From positions 21,212 to 85,211 of the forward strand of contig CACJPG010000004.1 of the NCBI GenBank assembly GCA_902595225.1: DNA of 64,000 nt. Direction: 5' to 3'. This stretch comes from an uncultured Thiothrix sp. (GTDB lineage: Bacteria > Pseudomonadota > Gammaproteobacteria > Poriferisulfidales > GCA-002705445). This document shows positions 49,126 to 58,610 of the stretch, one piece after another. How positions within the stretch are numbered: the first letter of the stretch is position 1; every line of letters starts with the position of its first letter. The position numbers and the translations under genes were made by a program. The notes beneath the pieces were generated by a model. That model was not told the DNA's origin. It saw nothing but the letters and a program-made list of their open reading frames with translations, and made no database searches.

Positions 49126-50190
49126 CTATTGCCATCCAACCCTATCCAGTAATTTTACAGCATCTGGATTTAAATCGCCTAACTTATTTAGAGATAATTC
49201 ATCTACTTTGATTTCACCCCAGCCACTTAGTATTTCACTTACTTTTACGCCTTCAACAACAGGGTATTCATTATTTGTTCTGGCATACCATTCCTGAGAT
49301 TCTTTTTCTAGCATGTATTTTATTAGCTCATTAGCGCTATCAACATTTTTTGAGTACTTTGCAATACCCACACCACTAATGTTTACATGAGCTCCCCAAT
49401 TTTCTTGGTTAAGAAAAATAACTTCAGTATTTTCTGCTGCCATTCTTTTCTCAGGTTCTTTAGAATTTAACATTAAAATGTAGTAATAATGATTAACAAT
49501 CGCAATATCACACTCTCCTTTTGAGACAGCAGTAATTTGCGCCCTATCATTACCTGATGGTTTGCGAGCAAAATTACCTACCAAATTTTTAACAAGTTTT
49601 TCTGCTTTTTTCTCTCCATGATTTGATATGAGTGAAGCAACTAGAGATTGGTTATAAATATTATTTGACGACCTCACACATATTCTATTTTTCCACTGGT
49701 CGTTGGCTAAGTCTTCAAAATTTTTTAAGTCTGCTTTATCTTTCATATTCTTTGAGACTACAACTGTTCTTATTCTTTTTGATATTCCGATCCACTGACG
49801 ATCTTTATCAATGTATTTAGAGGAAACTTTATTAATTACACCAAAGCTATTAATGCTTTGCAGCAAGCCCATTCTTTTTGCGCGATCTAATCTACCGACA
49901 TCTACAGTTATAAAAACATCAGCTGGAGAACTTTCTCCCTCAGACTCCATACGTTTAATTAATGCATCAGATTTAGCTGTAATAAGATTAACTTTGATAC
50001 CTGTATCACTTTCGAATTTTTTTAGCATAGGCTCAATAAGCTTTCCCTTCCTGCCAGAATAAATATTTACTTCTTCATCTTCATGACTTGCTCCAGAATG
50101 GCTATAACTGTTTAACGAAAATAGCGTAAATATTAATATAAAAATTATTCTCAAAGCTTTATAATCTCTTAAAAAGTGTGTATTTTGCAT
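49126..50190 (-). CDS. fbpA: Fe(III) ABC transporter substrate-binding protein
   Basis: Signal peptide; EEVNIYSGRKGKLIEPMLKKFESDTGIKV; SPADVFITVDVGRL. Confidence 0.9.
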   Translation of the reverse strand: MQNTHFLRDYKALRIIFILIFTLFSLNSYSHSGASHEDEEVNIYSGRKGKLIEPMLKKFESDTGIKVNLITAKSDALIKRMESEGESSPADVFITVDVGRLDRAKRMGLLQSINSFGVINKVSSKYIDKDRQWIGISKRIRTVVVSKNMKDKADLKNFEDLANDQWKNRICVRSSNNIYNQSLVASLISNHGEKKAEKLVKNLVGNFARKPSGNDRAQITAVSKGECDIAIVNHYYYILMLNSKEPEKRMAAENTEVIFLNQENWGAHVNISGVGIAKYSKNVDSANELIKYMLEKESQEWYARTNNEYPVVEGVKVSEILSGWGEIKVDELSLNKLGDLNPDAVKLLDRVGWQ

Positions 50191-50225
50191 TTATATTTTC
50201 CTTAATATAATGGTTGGATTAGGTT

Positions 50226-50244
50226 GTAAATGATAATATTTCTC
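50226..50244. promoter_or_regulatory. candidate Fur box
   Basis: GTAAATGATAATATTTCTC matches GATAATGATAATCATTATC at 14/19, between fbpA and ilvE. Confidence 0.4.
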
Positions 50245-50262
50245 ATTTGCATATGCAAATGA
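50243..50262. repeat. 20-bp perfect palindrome TCATTTGCATATGCAAATGA
   Basis: Read directly; sits in the divergent fbpA/ilvE intergenic region. Confidence 0.95.
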
Positions 50263-50285
50263 ATAATTATTTGGAGTCTTTCGAT

Positions 50286-51209
50286 ATGTCAATGTCAGAT
50301 AGAGATGGATTTATATGGTTTGATGGTGAGCTGGTGCCTTGGCGAGAGGCCAAAGTTCATGTATTAACTCATACACTTCATTATGGTATGGGGGTCTTTG
50401 AAGGTGTTCGCGCATACGAGACTGATCAGGGGACTGGCATATTTCGCCTATCAGACCATACTAAGCGCCTAATAAACTCTGCAAAAATTTTAGGCATGAA
50501 AATACCTTTTTCTGAAAATGAAATAAATGAGGCAACAAAACTTGTTGTTAAAGAAAATAAATTAAAATCCGGTTACATAAGACCTATGTGCTTCTATGGT
50601 TCTGAAGGCATGGGTCTTAGAGCAGATAATTTAGAAGAGCATTTAATTGTAGCTGCATGGGAATGGGGTTCATATTTTTCTGAAGATAATTTGAATAACG
50701 GCATAAGAATTAAAACATCTTCATACACAAGGCATCATGTAAACGCAACAATGTGTAAAGCTAAAGCGAATGGAAATTACATTAATTCGATGCTTGCTCT
50801 TCAAGAGGCTTTAAATTGTGGTTACGATGAAGCACTACTTCTTGATGTTCATGGTTATGTTTCAGAAGGAAGTGGTGAAAACCTTTTCATGGTAAGTAAT
50901 AATACTATTTTTACACCTGAGGTAAATTCTGCACTTGATGGCATAACAAGAAGGACTGTTATGAAGATTGCTGAGGATGAGGGAATAGAGATAAAGGTAA
51001 AACAGATTACTAGAGACGAAATTTACATAGCAGATGAAGCATTTTTTACAGGTACAGCCGCAGAAGTAACCCCAATTAAAGAGCTTGATGATAGATCAAT
51101 TGGAAATGGCTCAAGGGGTCCAATTACTGAAATTCTTCAAAAAAAGTTTTTTGATATAGTTAATGGTAAGTCAAAAAAGTACAATGATTGGCTTACAATT
51201 GTAAAATAG
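50286..51209 (+). CDS. ilvE: branched-chain amino acid aminotransferase
   Basis: HYGMGVFEGVRAYET, YIRPMCFYG, SEGSGENLF; ATG with TTGGAG RBS preferred over TTG at 50247. Confidence 0.93.
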   Translation: MSMSDRDGFIWFDGELVPWREAKVHVLTHTLHYGMGVFEGVRAYETDQGTGIFRLSDHTKRLINSAKILGMKIPFSENEINEATKLVVKENKLKSGYIRPMCFYGSEGMGLRADNLEEHLIVAAWEWGSYFSEDNLNNGIRIKTSSYTRHHVNATMCKAKANGNYINSMLALQEALNCGYDEALLLDVHGYVSEGSGENLFMVSNNTIFTPEVNSALDGITRRTVMKIAEDEGIEIKVKQITRDEIYIADEAFFTGTAAEVTPIKELDDRSIGNGSRGPITEILQKKFFDIVNGKSKKYNDWLTIVK

Positions 51210-51213
51210 ATCT

Positions 51214-51408
51214 ATGATTACAAAAAAAAACAAGAAATTGGACGATGCAATCTTAATTAAAAGATCAAATTTACCACTGTGTTGCCCGCGAGATAACTAT
51301 ATGAAATTAGCTCACCCAAAAATTTTCTTACCTATAGAAAAAAGTCCTGATGGAGTTATTCAATGTCCATACTGTTCAACAGTTTATAGATTAATAGAGG
51401 ATGAATAA
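51214..51408 (+). CDS. CHCC-type zinc-finger small protein
   Basis: LCCPRDNYMKLAHPKIFLPI...VIQCPYCSTVYRL. Confidence 0.8.
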   Translation: MITKKNKKLDDAILIKRSNLPLCCPRDNYMKLAHPKIFLPIEKSPDGVIQCPYCSTVYRLIEDE

Positions 51409-51432
51409 TCTTAAAAAAAAATAAATTTTAGA

Positions 51433-52233
51433 ATGTTGATCTCTGTAATTATTACAACCTATAATAGTCCAGACTTTCTTAAGAAGTGTTTAAATTCATT
51501 TTTAAAACAAAAAGACAAAAATTTCGAGATAGTTATCGCTGATGATGGTTCAACAGAAGATACGAAGAGAACTATTGAAAATTTTAAAGATTCATTCTTT
51601 AAAGTCTCACATGCATGGCATGAGGACATTGGATTTAGAGCAGCAAAAATTAGAAATGAAGCAGTAAAACTTGCGTCTGGAGAGTTTTTAGTTTTCATTG
51701 ATGGAGACTGTATTGTTTTTGATGATTTTATAATGAATCATAGGAGTCTTTCAGAAAAAGGCTATTTCTCAAGAGGTAATAGATCAATGCTGTCTTTAGA
51801 ATTTTCTGAAAGAATAATTTACGAAGAAGATCAAAATAAAATAGGATTTTTAAAATTTATCAGGTTAAGGCTAAATAAAGATATAAACAGAATTTTACCT
51901 GTCATGAGATTTCCAAATTATCCTTTCAGAAAGCTTAATAAAAAAAAATGGCAAGGAGCAAAAACATGTAATCTAGGTGTTTGGAAAAGTGATTTTGAAA
52001 GTATAAATGGTTACGATGAAAATTATGAGGGTTGGGGCAGAGAAGACTCGGACTTTGTTGTTCGCCTAATTAATAATAATATTTTTAGAAAAGAAGCAAT
52101 TTTTTCTACAGGTTTATTGCACTTAAAACATGAAATTATTAGTAGGGAAAATTTTTCAAAGAATGATAAACTACTCAAGCAGGCGATTAATAATAAAAAA
52201 ACTTACATAAATAATGGATATAAAAAATCATGA
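51433..52233 (+). CDS. family 2 glycosyltransferase
   Basis: SVIITTYNSPDFLKKCLNSFLKQ, DDGSTEDT, GWGREDSDFVVRL. Confidence 0.88.
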   Translation: MLISVIITTYNSPDFLKKCLNSFLKQKDKNFEIVIADDGSTEDTKRTIENFKDSFFKVSHAWHEDIGFRAAKIRNEAVKLASGEFLVFIDGDCIVFDDFIMNHRSLSEKGYFSRGNRSMLSLEFSERIIYEEDQNKIGFLKFIRLRLNKDINRILPVMRFPNYPFRKLNKKKWQGAKTCNLGVWKSDFESINGYDENYEGWGREDSDFVVRLINNNIFRKEAIFSTGLLHLKHEIISRENFSKNDKLLKQAINNKKTYINNGYKKS

Positions 52234-53708
52234 GCCTTTTTAAAAAATCAAAGATTTTAATAATTGGTGACGCGATGCTTGATAAATATTATCTTGGATC
52301 AACAGAAAGAATATCGCCTGAAGCTCCTGTTCCTGTTTTAAAGGTTGAAAGTGAGATTCTTAAACCAGGTGGTGCTGCTAATGTTGCATCAAATATATCC
52401 TCCTTAGGTCAAGATACAACTTTGATTGCTAATATTGGAATAGATACAAATGGTAAGATACTTAAAAAACTGATTGGCGCTCAAAAGATTAATTTAATAT
52501 CAAAAAAAGATAAAAAAATTAAAACAACTACAAAAAGCAGATTTATTAGTCAAAATCAACAATTAATTCGTGTTGATGATGAAACAAATGATAAAATCAA
52601 TTTTTTAATGCCATCCAATATAGAAAGCCAAGTTAAAAAATGTGATGCTGTAATATTTTCCGATTATAAAAAAGGGGCGCAAAATAATATCACTAAGTTA
52701 ATAAAGCTAGCTAATAAGTTCAAAAAACCGGTATTTATTGATCCAAAAGGCGATAACTTTGATTGTTATAAAAATTCTTTCTGTATAACACCAAATAGAA
52801 AAGAATTTGAAAACATTGTTGGTAAATGTTCTTCGAGTCAAGATATAGTCAATAAATCAAAAAAGCTTATTACAAAGTTAAATTTGAAATCTATATTGAT
52901 TACCTTAGGATCTGAAGGAATGCTTTTAGTTGAAAAAAATTTAAAGCCCACAAAAATAGAGGCCACATCGGTTAATGAAGTTTTTGATGTTACTGGAGCT
53001 GGAGATACTGTTATAGCTACTCTTTGCGCTACCTATCTTTCCTCAGGAATGAAAGATTTAAAGTTTGCAGCCGTTGTAGCAAACATTGCTGCAGGAGAAG
53101 TGATTAAAAAACTTGGTGCTCAATCAATATCTGAAAAAGAACTATCGTCTAAAGTTTATGAAAATTTAAATTTAGCAGATGAGATTGAAAATGAATACTT
53201 TTCTAAGCTAGATGAGCTTGAGAATTTCGATAGAATCATAAGCAACGAAAGAGATTTAGTAAAGATTATTAATCTTATTAGAGAGCTTGGTTTTAAAATT
53301 GGTTTTACAAATGGATGTTTTGATATCCTGCATCGAGGACATTTTCAATATTTAGATAAAGCTAGAAAATCAGCAGATTTTCTATTTATTGGTGTAAATG
53401 ATGATAATTCTGTAAAAAAACTTAAAGGTAAAAACAGGCCAATTAATAGCTTAAAAGATAGAATAAATTTTTTAAATAGAGCTACACTTGACGACGCATT
53501 TATCATCAAATTTAGCGAATCTACACCACTAAGACTAATTAAAAAAATTAAACCCGATATACTAATTAAAGGCGGTGACTATAAAGCAAACCAAATTGTA
53601 GGTAACGAGTTTGTAAAGAAAAATAATGGAAAGGTAAAGATAATTCCATTTTTAAAAGGTTACTCAACTTCAAATCTTATAAAGAAAATAAAACAATCAA
53701 TAGAATAA
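52230..53708 (+). CDS. hldE: bifunctional heptose-7-P kinase / heptose-1-P adenylyltransferase
   Basis: GDAMLDKYYLGSTERISPEAPVPV and GFTNGCFDILHRGHFQYLDKA. Confidence 0.95.
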   Translation: MSLFKKSKILIIGDAMLDKYYLGSTERISPEAPVPVLKVESEILKPGGAANVASNISSLGQDTTLIANIGIDTNGKILKKLIGAQKINLISKKDKKIKTTTKSRFISQNQQLIRVDDETNDKINFLMPSNIESQVKKCDAVIFSDYKKGAQNNITKLIKLANKFKKPVFIDPKGDNFDCYKNSFCITPNRKEFENIVGKCSSSQDIVNKSKKLITKLNLKSILITLGSEGMLLVEKNLKPTKIEATSVNEVFDVTGAGDTVIATLCATYLSSGMKDLKFAAVVANIAAGEVIKKLGAQSISEKELSSKVYENLNLADEIENEYFSKLDELENFDRIISNERDLVKIINLIRELGFKIGFTNGCFDILHRGHFQYLDKARKSADFLFIGVNDDNSVKKLKGKNRPINSLKDRINFLNRATLDDAFIIKFSESTPLRLIKKIKPDILIKGGDYKANQIVGNEFVKKNNGKVKIIPFLKGYSTSNLIKKIKQSIE

Positions 53709-53714
53709 AGTTTT

Positions 53715-54701
53715 ATGTCTGCGAAAAATATATTGATAGTTCCTCAAAATTGGCTTGGTGACATTGTGATGGCACAAACCCTTCTTAAAAAAATAAAAGA
53801 TAAAAATAACAGCATAAATATCGATGTTTTAGTAGAGCCAGTCTTTGAAGAGTTAATTGATAGAATGCCTGAAGCAAACAGAGCAATAGTTTTAAATTGT
53901 AAACATAATGAACTTGGTTTAGGAAAAAGATTTCGCTTGGCAAAGCAACTTAGTGGCACTTATGACCAGAGCATTGTTTTATCTCGCTCTATAAAATCAG
54001 CATTGATCCCGTACTTGGCAAAAATTCCTATCAGAACAGGTGAAAGAGGAGAATCCAGATATATTTTGATAAATGATTTAAAGTCATTTTCGAAAGAGGA
54101 TAGAAGAAAAACAGCTTATAGATATGTTTCGATGTACTCAGAAAAAGAGGAGCTTGATGAAAAATACTATCCAACTTTAGAAGCAGATCCAGAAAATACA
54201 AACAATTTAATTTCTAATCTTGGTATAAAACTTGATAAAAAAATTGTAATCTTTGCACCAGGGGCTGCATTTGGCCCATCTAAAATGTGGCCAGTAGATA
54301 AATTTAAAGAGCTTGGATCTAAGCTTGAGAACAATTTCCTCATACTTATATTGGGAAGTAAAAACGAAGCTCACATAGGAGAACAAATTGCAAATGGGCG
54401 AAGCATTATAAGTCTATGTGGTAAAACTTCAATCAAAGATGCTGTTGATCTCATGCATATCTCTGAGTTTTGTGTATCTAATGACTCTGGTTTAATGCAT
54501 CTTGCGTCAGCAACAAAAACAAAATCGATATCTATATATGGCGCAACCTCTCCAGATTTAACACCGCCACTCACAAATAATAAAGAAATTCATTATGTTA
54601 AAGCATCCTGTAGTCCTTGTTTTGAAAAAATATGTAAATATGGACACTATAACTGCTTGGTAGAAATTCAAGCAGATGATGTTTTTAAATCATTTAAATA
54701 A
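53715..54701 (+). CDS. waaF: lipopolysaccharide heptosyltransferase II
   Basis: GT9; LIVPQNWLGDIVMAQTLL, FAPGAAFGPSKMWP, SNDSGLMHLA. Confidence 0.9.
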   Translation: MSAKNILIVPQNWLGDIVMAQTLLKKIKDKNNSINIDVLVEPVFEELIDRMPEANRAIVLNCKHNELGLGKRFRLAKQLSGTYDQSIVLSRSIKSALIPYLAKIPIRTGERGESRYILINDLKSFSKEDRRKTAYRYVSMYSEKEELDEKYYPTLEADPENTNNLISNLGIKLDKKIVIFAPGAAFGPSKMWPVDKFKELGSKLENNFLILILGSKNEAHIGEQIANGRSIISLCGKTSIKDAVDLMHISEFCVSNDSGLMHLASATKTKSISIYGATSPDLTPPLTNNKEIHYVKASCSPCFEKICKYGHYNCLVEIQADDVFKSFK

Positions 54702-55588
54702 GATAAAAGTCCTTCTTCGATGCTATAAAAATCGTAATCATAACCAGCTTCAATTAACTTTTTAATATTTGCTTGAGTAAAATTTTGATATTTCGGTACT
54801 AGATAATCAGGCATTTCTATATAATTAAAATTTTTTTCGTCATCCTGATAGAATTTAAAAATATTCTCAGCGATGCAATTGAATGTTTCTGCCTTCCCTG
54901 TGCCAACATTAAATACATCATGAATTGATTTATCCATGAAGAAAATATTTATAGAGACAACGTCATCGATATAAATAAAATCTCTTTTTTGCTCACCGTC
55001 CTTGTAACCATCGGTTCCTTTGAAAAGAGAAATCTTTTTTGATGCAAGATATTCTTGATTCATCTTATAAGCCATGGATGCCATTTTTCCTTTATTTTCT
55101 TCGCCTCTTCCATAAACATTAAAATATCTTAAGCCTACTGCTGGATACTCTTGATTCATTATGTAATGATCAAATAATAATTTAGATTCTGCATAAACAT
55201 TTAAAGGCGACTCGTTTTCTTTTTTTTCTTCAGAATTTTTATTTAAACCATATACAGATGCACTTGATGCATAAATAAACCTCGAACTATTCTCTTTAGC
55301 AATCGACAACATAGTTTTTGAGTAATTATAATTTACTTCCATCATAAAATTTTTATCATACTCCATAGTATCTGAGCACGCTCCCTGATGAAAAATACAT
55401 TCGATATTTTTTAAATTTTCTAAATCATTAAAATGCCTATACTCTTTAAATCTAAGATTTAAAAAATTGTCTGGATTTGGATATTTTTCTTTATTATCTA
55501 TTAAGATTAAATCTTCTATACCCATAAGATTTAATCTCTTTGCGATATTATAACCTATGAATCCTGCGGCTCCGGTAACAATTATCAA
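54668..55588 (-). CDS. hldD: ADP-L-glycero-D-manno-heptose-6-epimerase
   Basis: IIVTGAAGFIGYNIAKRLN, HQGACSDTMEYD, LRYFNVYGRGE; 3' end overlaps waaF by 34 bp. Confidence 0.94.
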   Translation of the reverse strand: MIIVTGAAGFIGYNIAKRLNLMGIEDLILIDNKEKYPNPDNFLNLRFKEYRHFNDLENLKNIECIFHQGACSDTMEYDKNFMMEVNYNYSKTMLSIAKENSSRFIYASSASVYGLNKNSEEKKENESPLNVYAESKLLFDHYIMNQEYPAVGLRYFNVYGRGEENKGKMASMAYKMNQEYLASKKISLFKGTDGYKDGEQKRDFIYIDDVVSINIFFMDKSIHDVFNVGTGKAETFNCIAENIFKFYQDDEKNFNYIEMPDYLVPKYQNFTQANIKKLIEAGYDYDFYSIEEGLLSYLNDLKTSSA

Positions 55589-55589
55589 A

Positions 55590-56648
55590 TCATGCTCCTT
55601 TTAAAAATAGTTTATCAACTTTTTCTCTAACTTCATCTACTCCAATTAGACTCATAACATCTTTATGATTATTTTTGTAGCGCCAATTAGCTTCTTCTGG
55701 TTTTTTGCCAGTATATTTTTTAAGAGCAGAATTATATTTGTCTACACATAAATCAATACTGTTGTATGGTCCTGCTCTAGTTGTGTTAGTTACTCCATAC
55801 AATCCTATTACTGGTGTATTTGCACATGTAGCTATATGAATTGGCCCACTATCAGGACTTATTAAAAATTCCGAATTTTTAATTACAGATAAAAGCTCAT
55901 GAAGGTTTGTTTGGCCAGATAAATTTAATGGTGAGGAAGTCATTTGATTAATAATCTTTTTAACAAAATTTCTCTCATAGTCGCTTTTTGAAGATGATAT
56001 AACGCATTTCAAGTCATATTTGTCACTAATATAATCAGCAATGTGAGCATAACGATCCACTAACCAATTTCTATTTTCGCTTCTCGAGCATGGGCTTAGA
56101 ACAAAGTAATTGCCTTTTAATTCTGGAAACTTTGCAAACAAATTTTCATTAGATATAACCTGATTTATTTTCCATGAGTATAAAAAATCCTTTTTTTCTA
56201 GACCAAGCACTTTTAAAAAACTTAAGAAAACATCAACAACATGAGAATGCTTTGTGCCCTCAATTTTCATATTTGAGAATAAGCTATGGAAGTCACTAGA
56301 TCTTGCTTTATCATATCCTAATTTAATTTTTGATTTCACAAATAAACTAATTAAATTTGCTCTTATAGATACTTGTAATAAAAACATAATATCAAAGTTT
56401 ATGTTTCTTAATTGTTTTTTGATCTGAAAATAAGACTTAATTGTGCTTTTTTTATCAAATATGACAAAGTTTATTCCTTCAATATTTTGTAAAAAATCTG
56501 CTTCTTCTTTTCCAATCACCCAATATTTATTTGCTTTAGGATATTCTTTAATAAGAGTATTTATAAAGGGGAGCATATGACATATATCACCTAAAGAAGA
56601 TGTTCTTAAAATTAGTATATTTTCTATTTTTTGGTGATTTTTTTGCAT
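55590..56648 (-). CDS. family 9 glycosyltransferase (heptosyltransferase-like)
   Basis: ILILRTSSLGDICHMLPFI, SPDSGPIHIAT. Confidence 0.86.
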   Translation of the reverse strand: MQKNHQKIENILILRTSSLGDICHMLPFINTLIKEYPKANKYWVIGKEEADFLQNIEGINFVIFDKKSTIKSYFQIKKQLRNINFDIMFLLQVSIRANLISLFVKSKIKLGYDKARSSDFHSLFSNMKIEGTKHSHVVDVFLSFLKVLGLEKKDFLYSWKINQVISNENLFAKFPELKGNYFVLSPCSRSENRNWLVDRYAHIADYISDKYDLKCVISSSKSDYERNFVKKIINQMTSSPLNLSGQTNLHELLSVIKNSEFLISPDSGPIHIATCANTPVIGLYGVTNTTRAGPYNSIDLCVDKYNSALKKYTGKKPEEANWRYKNNHKDVMSLIGVDEVREKVDKLFLKGA

Positions 56649-56662
56649 ATAATTGGCAGATA

Positions 56663-57346
56663 ATGGATGAGATTATTAAAAATAAGAATATATTTATTCA
56701 ATATGATCCAAAAGCTTTTAAAAATTTTTCAAGTAAATTATTTAATATTGATTATATAACTAAAGAAGGACTAATCAAATCCGAATTATCAGGTCGAGGC
56801 AAAGCATACGAGATTGAATTTGGAGGAAATAGATTTATTCTTAAGCATTATATTAGAGGTGGATTTGTTGCAAAGATTTCATACGATAAGTACTTCTTTG
56901 ATACACTTTCGTCTTCAAGAGCTGTTAAAGAATATAATTTTTTAAATAATTTATTATCTAAAGATCTTCCAGTACCAAAGCCTGTAGCACTTCAAGTAAT
57001 TATTAATAAATTTACTTATACAGCAGACTTAATAACTCGAAAAATTAGTAACGAAGGAACTTTATATGACTTTGTTCAAAATAGAAAAATGAACTCAAAA
57101 TTATGGGATACTCTTGAAAATACATTGCAAAAATTCTATAACGAAAATGTCTATCATTCAGACCTTAATGCAAAAAACATAATTATTGACAAGACAGATA
57201 ATTTTTATCTTCTTGATTTTGATAACTCTTATTTTTTTTATAAAAAAGAATTATTTTTTAAAAGTTTAAATCGTTTAGATCGTTCTCTTTCTAAAATGGA
57301 TAATTATAAAAATGAAATGAAAAATATTATAAAAAAATTTAATTAA
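56663..57346 (+). CDS. kdkA: Kdo kinase
   Basis: LKHYIRGGFVAK, HSDLNAKNI, LLDFDNS kinase motifs; ATG at 56663 preferred. Confidence 0.85.
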   Translation: MDEIIKNKNIFIQYDPKAFKNFSSKLFNIDYITKEGLIKSELSGRGKAYEIEFGGNRFILKHYIRGGFVAKISYDKYFFDTLSSSRAVKEYNFLNNLLSKDLPVPKPVALQVIINKFTYTADLITRKISNEGTLYDFVQNRKMNSKLWDTLENTLQKFYNENVYHSDLNAKNIIIDKTDNFYLLDFDNSYFFYKKELFFKSLNRLDRSLSKMDNYKNEMKNIIKKFN

Positions 57347-58610
57347 CAATCTTTCTTTCTTGAAGAATTGTAGAGTACTTTTCAACAATTTTTTCGTATT
57401 TCAAACTATGTGTTTTTGCGGTTTGACCCATTTCAATAAGCAAATCATCATCTAAATTATAAAACTCTGTGAAAGTTTTTTTTATATTTTCTTGGTCTGA
57501 AATGTTCTCATTTTCTTCTATAATTGTTATACCACTCTGCTTTTTTAAACTATTTACTTCATCATAAAAATTGTCGATATTTGGTCCAATAATTATTGGC
57601 TTACCAAATACTGATGGCTCGATAATATTTTGAACACCCCTTACAGAAAAACCTCCTCCTACATAGATATATTTTGCATTAGAGTAAAATTGCGGCAAGT
57701 CTCCAAAGGAGTCGATTATTAAAATATTATTTTTATCTATGAGCTTATTTTCTGTACCATTTATTTCAGATAATAAGTTTGAAGAAATATTATGGGATTT
57801 AAAAAGATTTGATATTTCTTTAGACCTTTTTATGTGCCTTGGTGCTATAACTGTTAGTGTTCCTTTTAGCATTAACCATTTAATTGTTGGAAGAAAGTTA
57901 ATTTCATCTGGATCATGGGTCGAGACCATTAGAAAGTAATTATTAATATTTTTTAAGTCATTATTAGATTTAATATTCTGATCTGGTTTGTATGCATACT
58001 TAAGATTACCTATTGTTATCAAGTCTTTGCCTTTGATTCCAAGCTGGTTATACTTTTCTTTTTCATATTCGGACTTACATAAAATTAAATCACAATATTC
58101 TAATGCCTCAAGATATATTCTTTTTACGAATTTTGTTTTATGTAAATTCTTTTGAAGTCTAGCATTTACTATGCATAATTTAATATTATATTTGTTACAT
58201 ACTTTATAAAAATTCAGCCAAATTTCTGTTTCGTATATAATTACACTTTTTACTTTTGTTAACTTTAACCAACTAGAAACTATAAATTTATAGTCTAATG
58301 GAAAATATACAACATCAAGTTTCGGAAATAATTCTTTTATACGCTTCATTCCAGACAGGGTATTTGTCGATACGAATAGGGCGTGATTTTTTCCAATTTC
58401 CTTTATTAGTCCCGTAGCACCGTTTACCTCTCCTAATGAAGCGCAATGTACGCAGATGTTATTTTGATTATTTAATTTGGTCACTAGACCTAATCGATTT
58501 TTAATAAAATTCAAATCATTATTTTTAATACTAATGTACGTAAAGTAAATTACCACGAATGGAAATAAGATTACCAAAGCAAAATTATAGATAAATTTAT
58601 AATTAATCAT
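57339..58610 (-). CDS. waaA: 3-deoxy-D-manno-octulosonic acid transferase
   Basis: VHCASLGEVNGATGLI, YETEIWLNF, YVGGGFSVRGVQNIIEP. Confidence 0.93.
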   Translation of the reverse strand: MINYKFIYNFALVILFPFVVIYFTYISIKNNDLNFIKNRLGLVTKLNNQNNICVHCASLGEVNGATGLIKEIGKNHALFVSTNTLSGMKRIKELFPKLDVVYFPLDYKFIVSSWLKLTKVKSVIIYETEIWLNFYKVCNKYNIKLCIVNARLQKNLHKTKFVKRIYLEALEYCDLILCKSEYEKEKYNQLGIKGKDLITIGNLKYAYKPDQNIKSNNDLKNINNYFLMVSTHDPDEINFLPTIKWLMLKGTLTVIAPRHIKRSKEISNLFKSHNISSNLLSEINGTENKLIDKNNILIIDSFGDLPQFYSNAKYIYVGGGFSVRGVQNIIEPSVFGKPIIIGPNIDNFYDEVNSLKKQSGITIIEENENISDQENIKKTFTEFYNLDDDLLIEMGQTAKTHSLKYEKIVEKYSTILQERKIVN

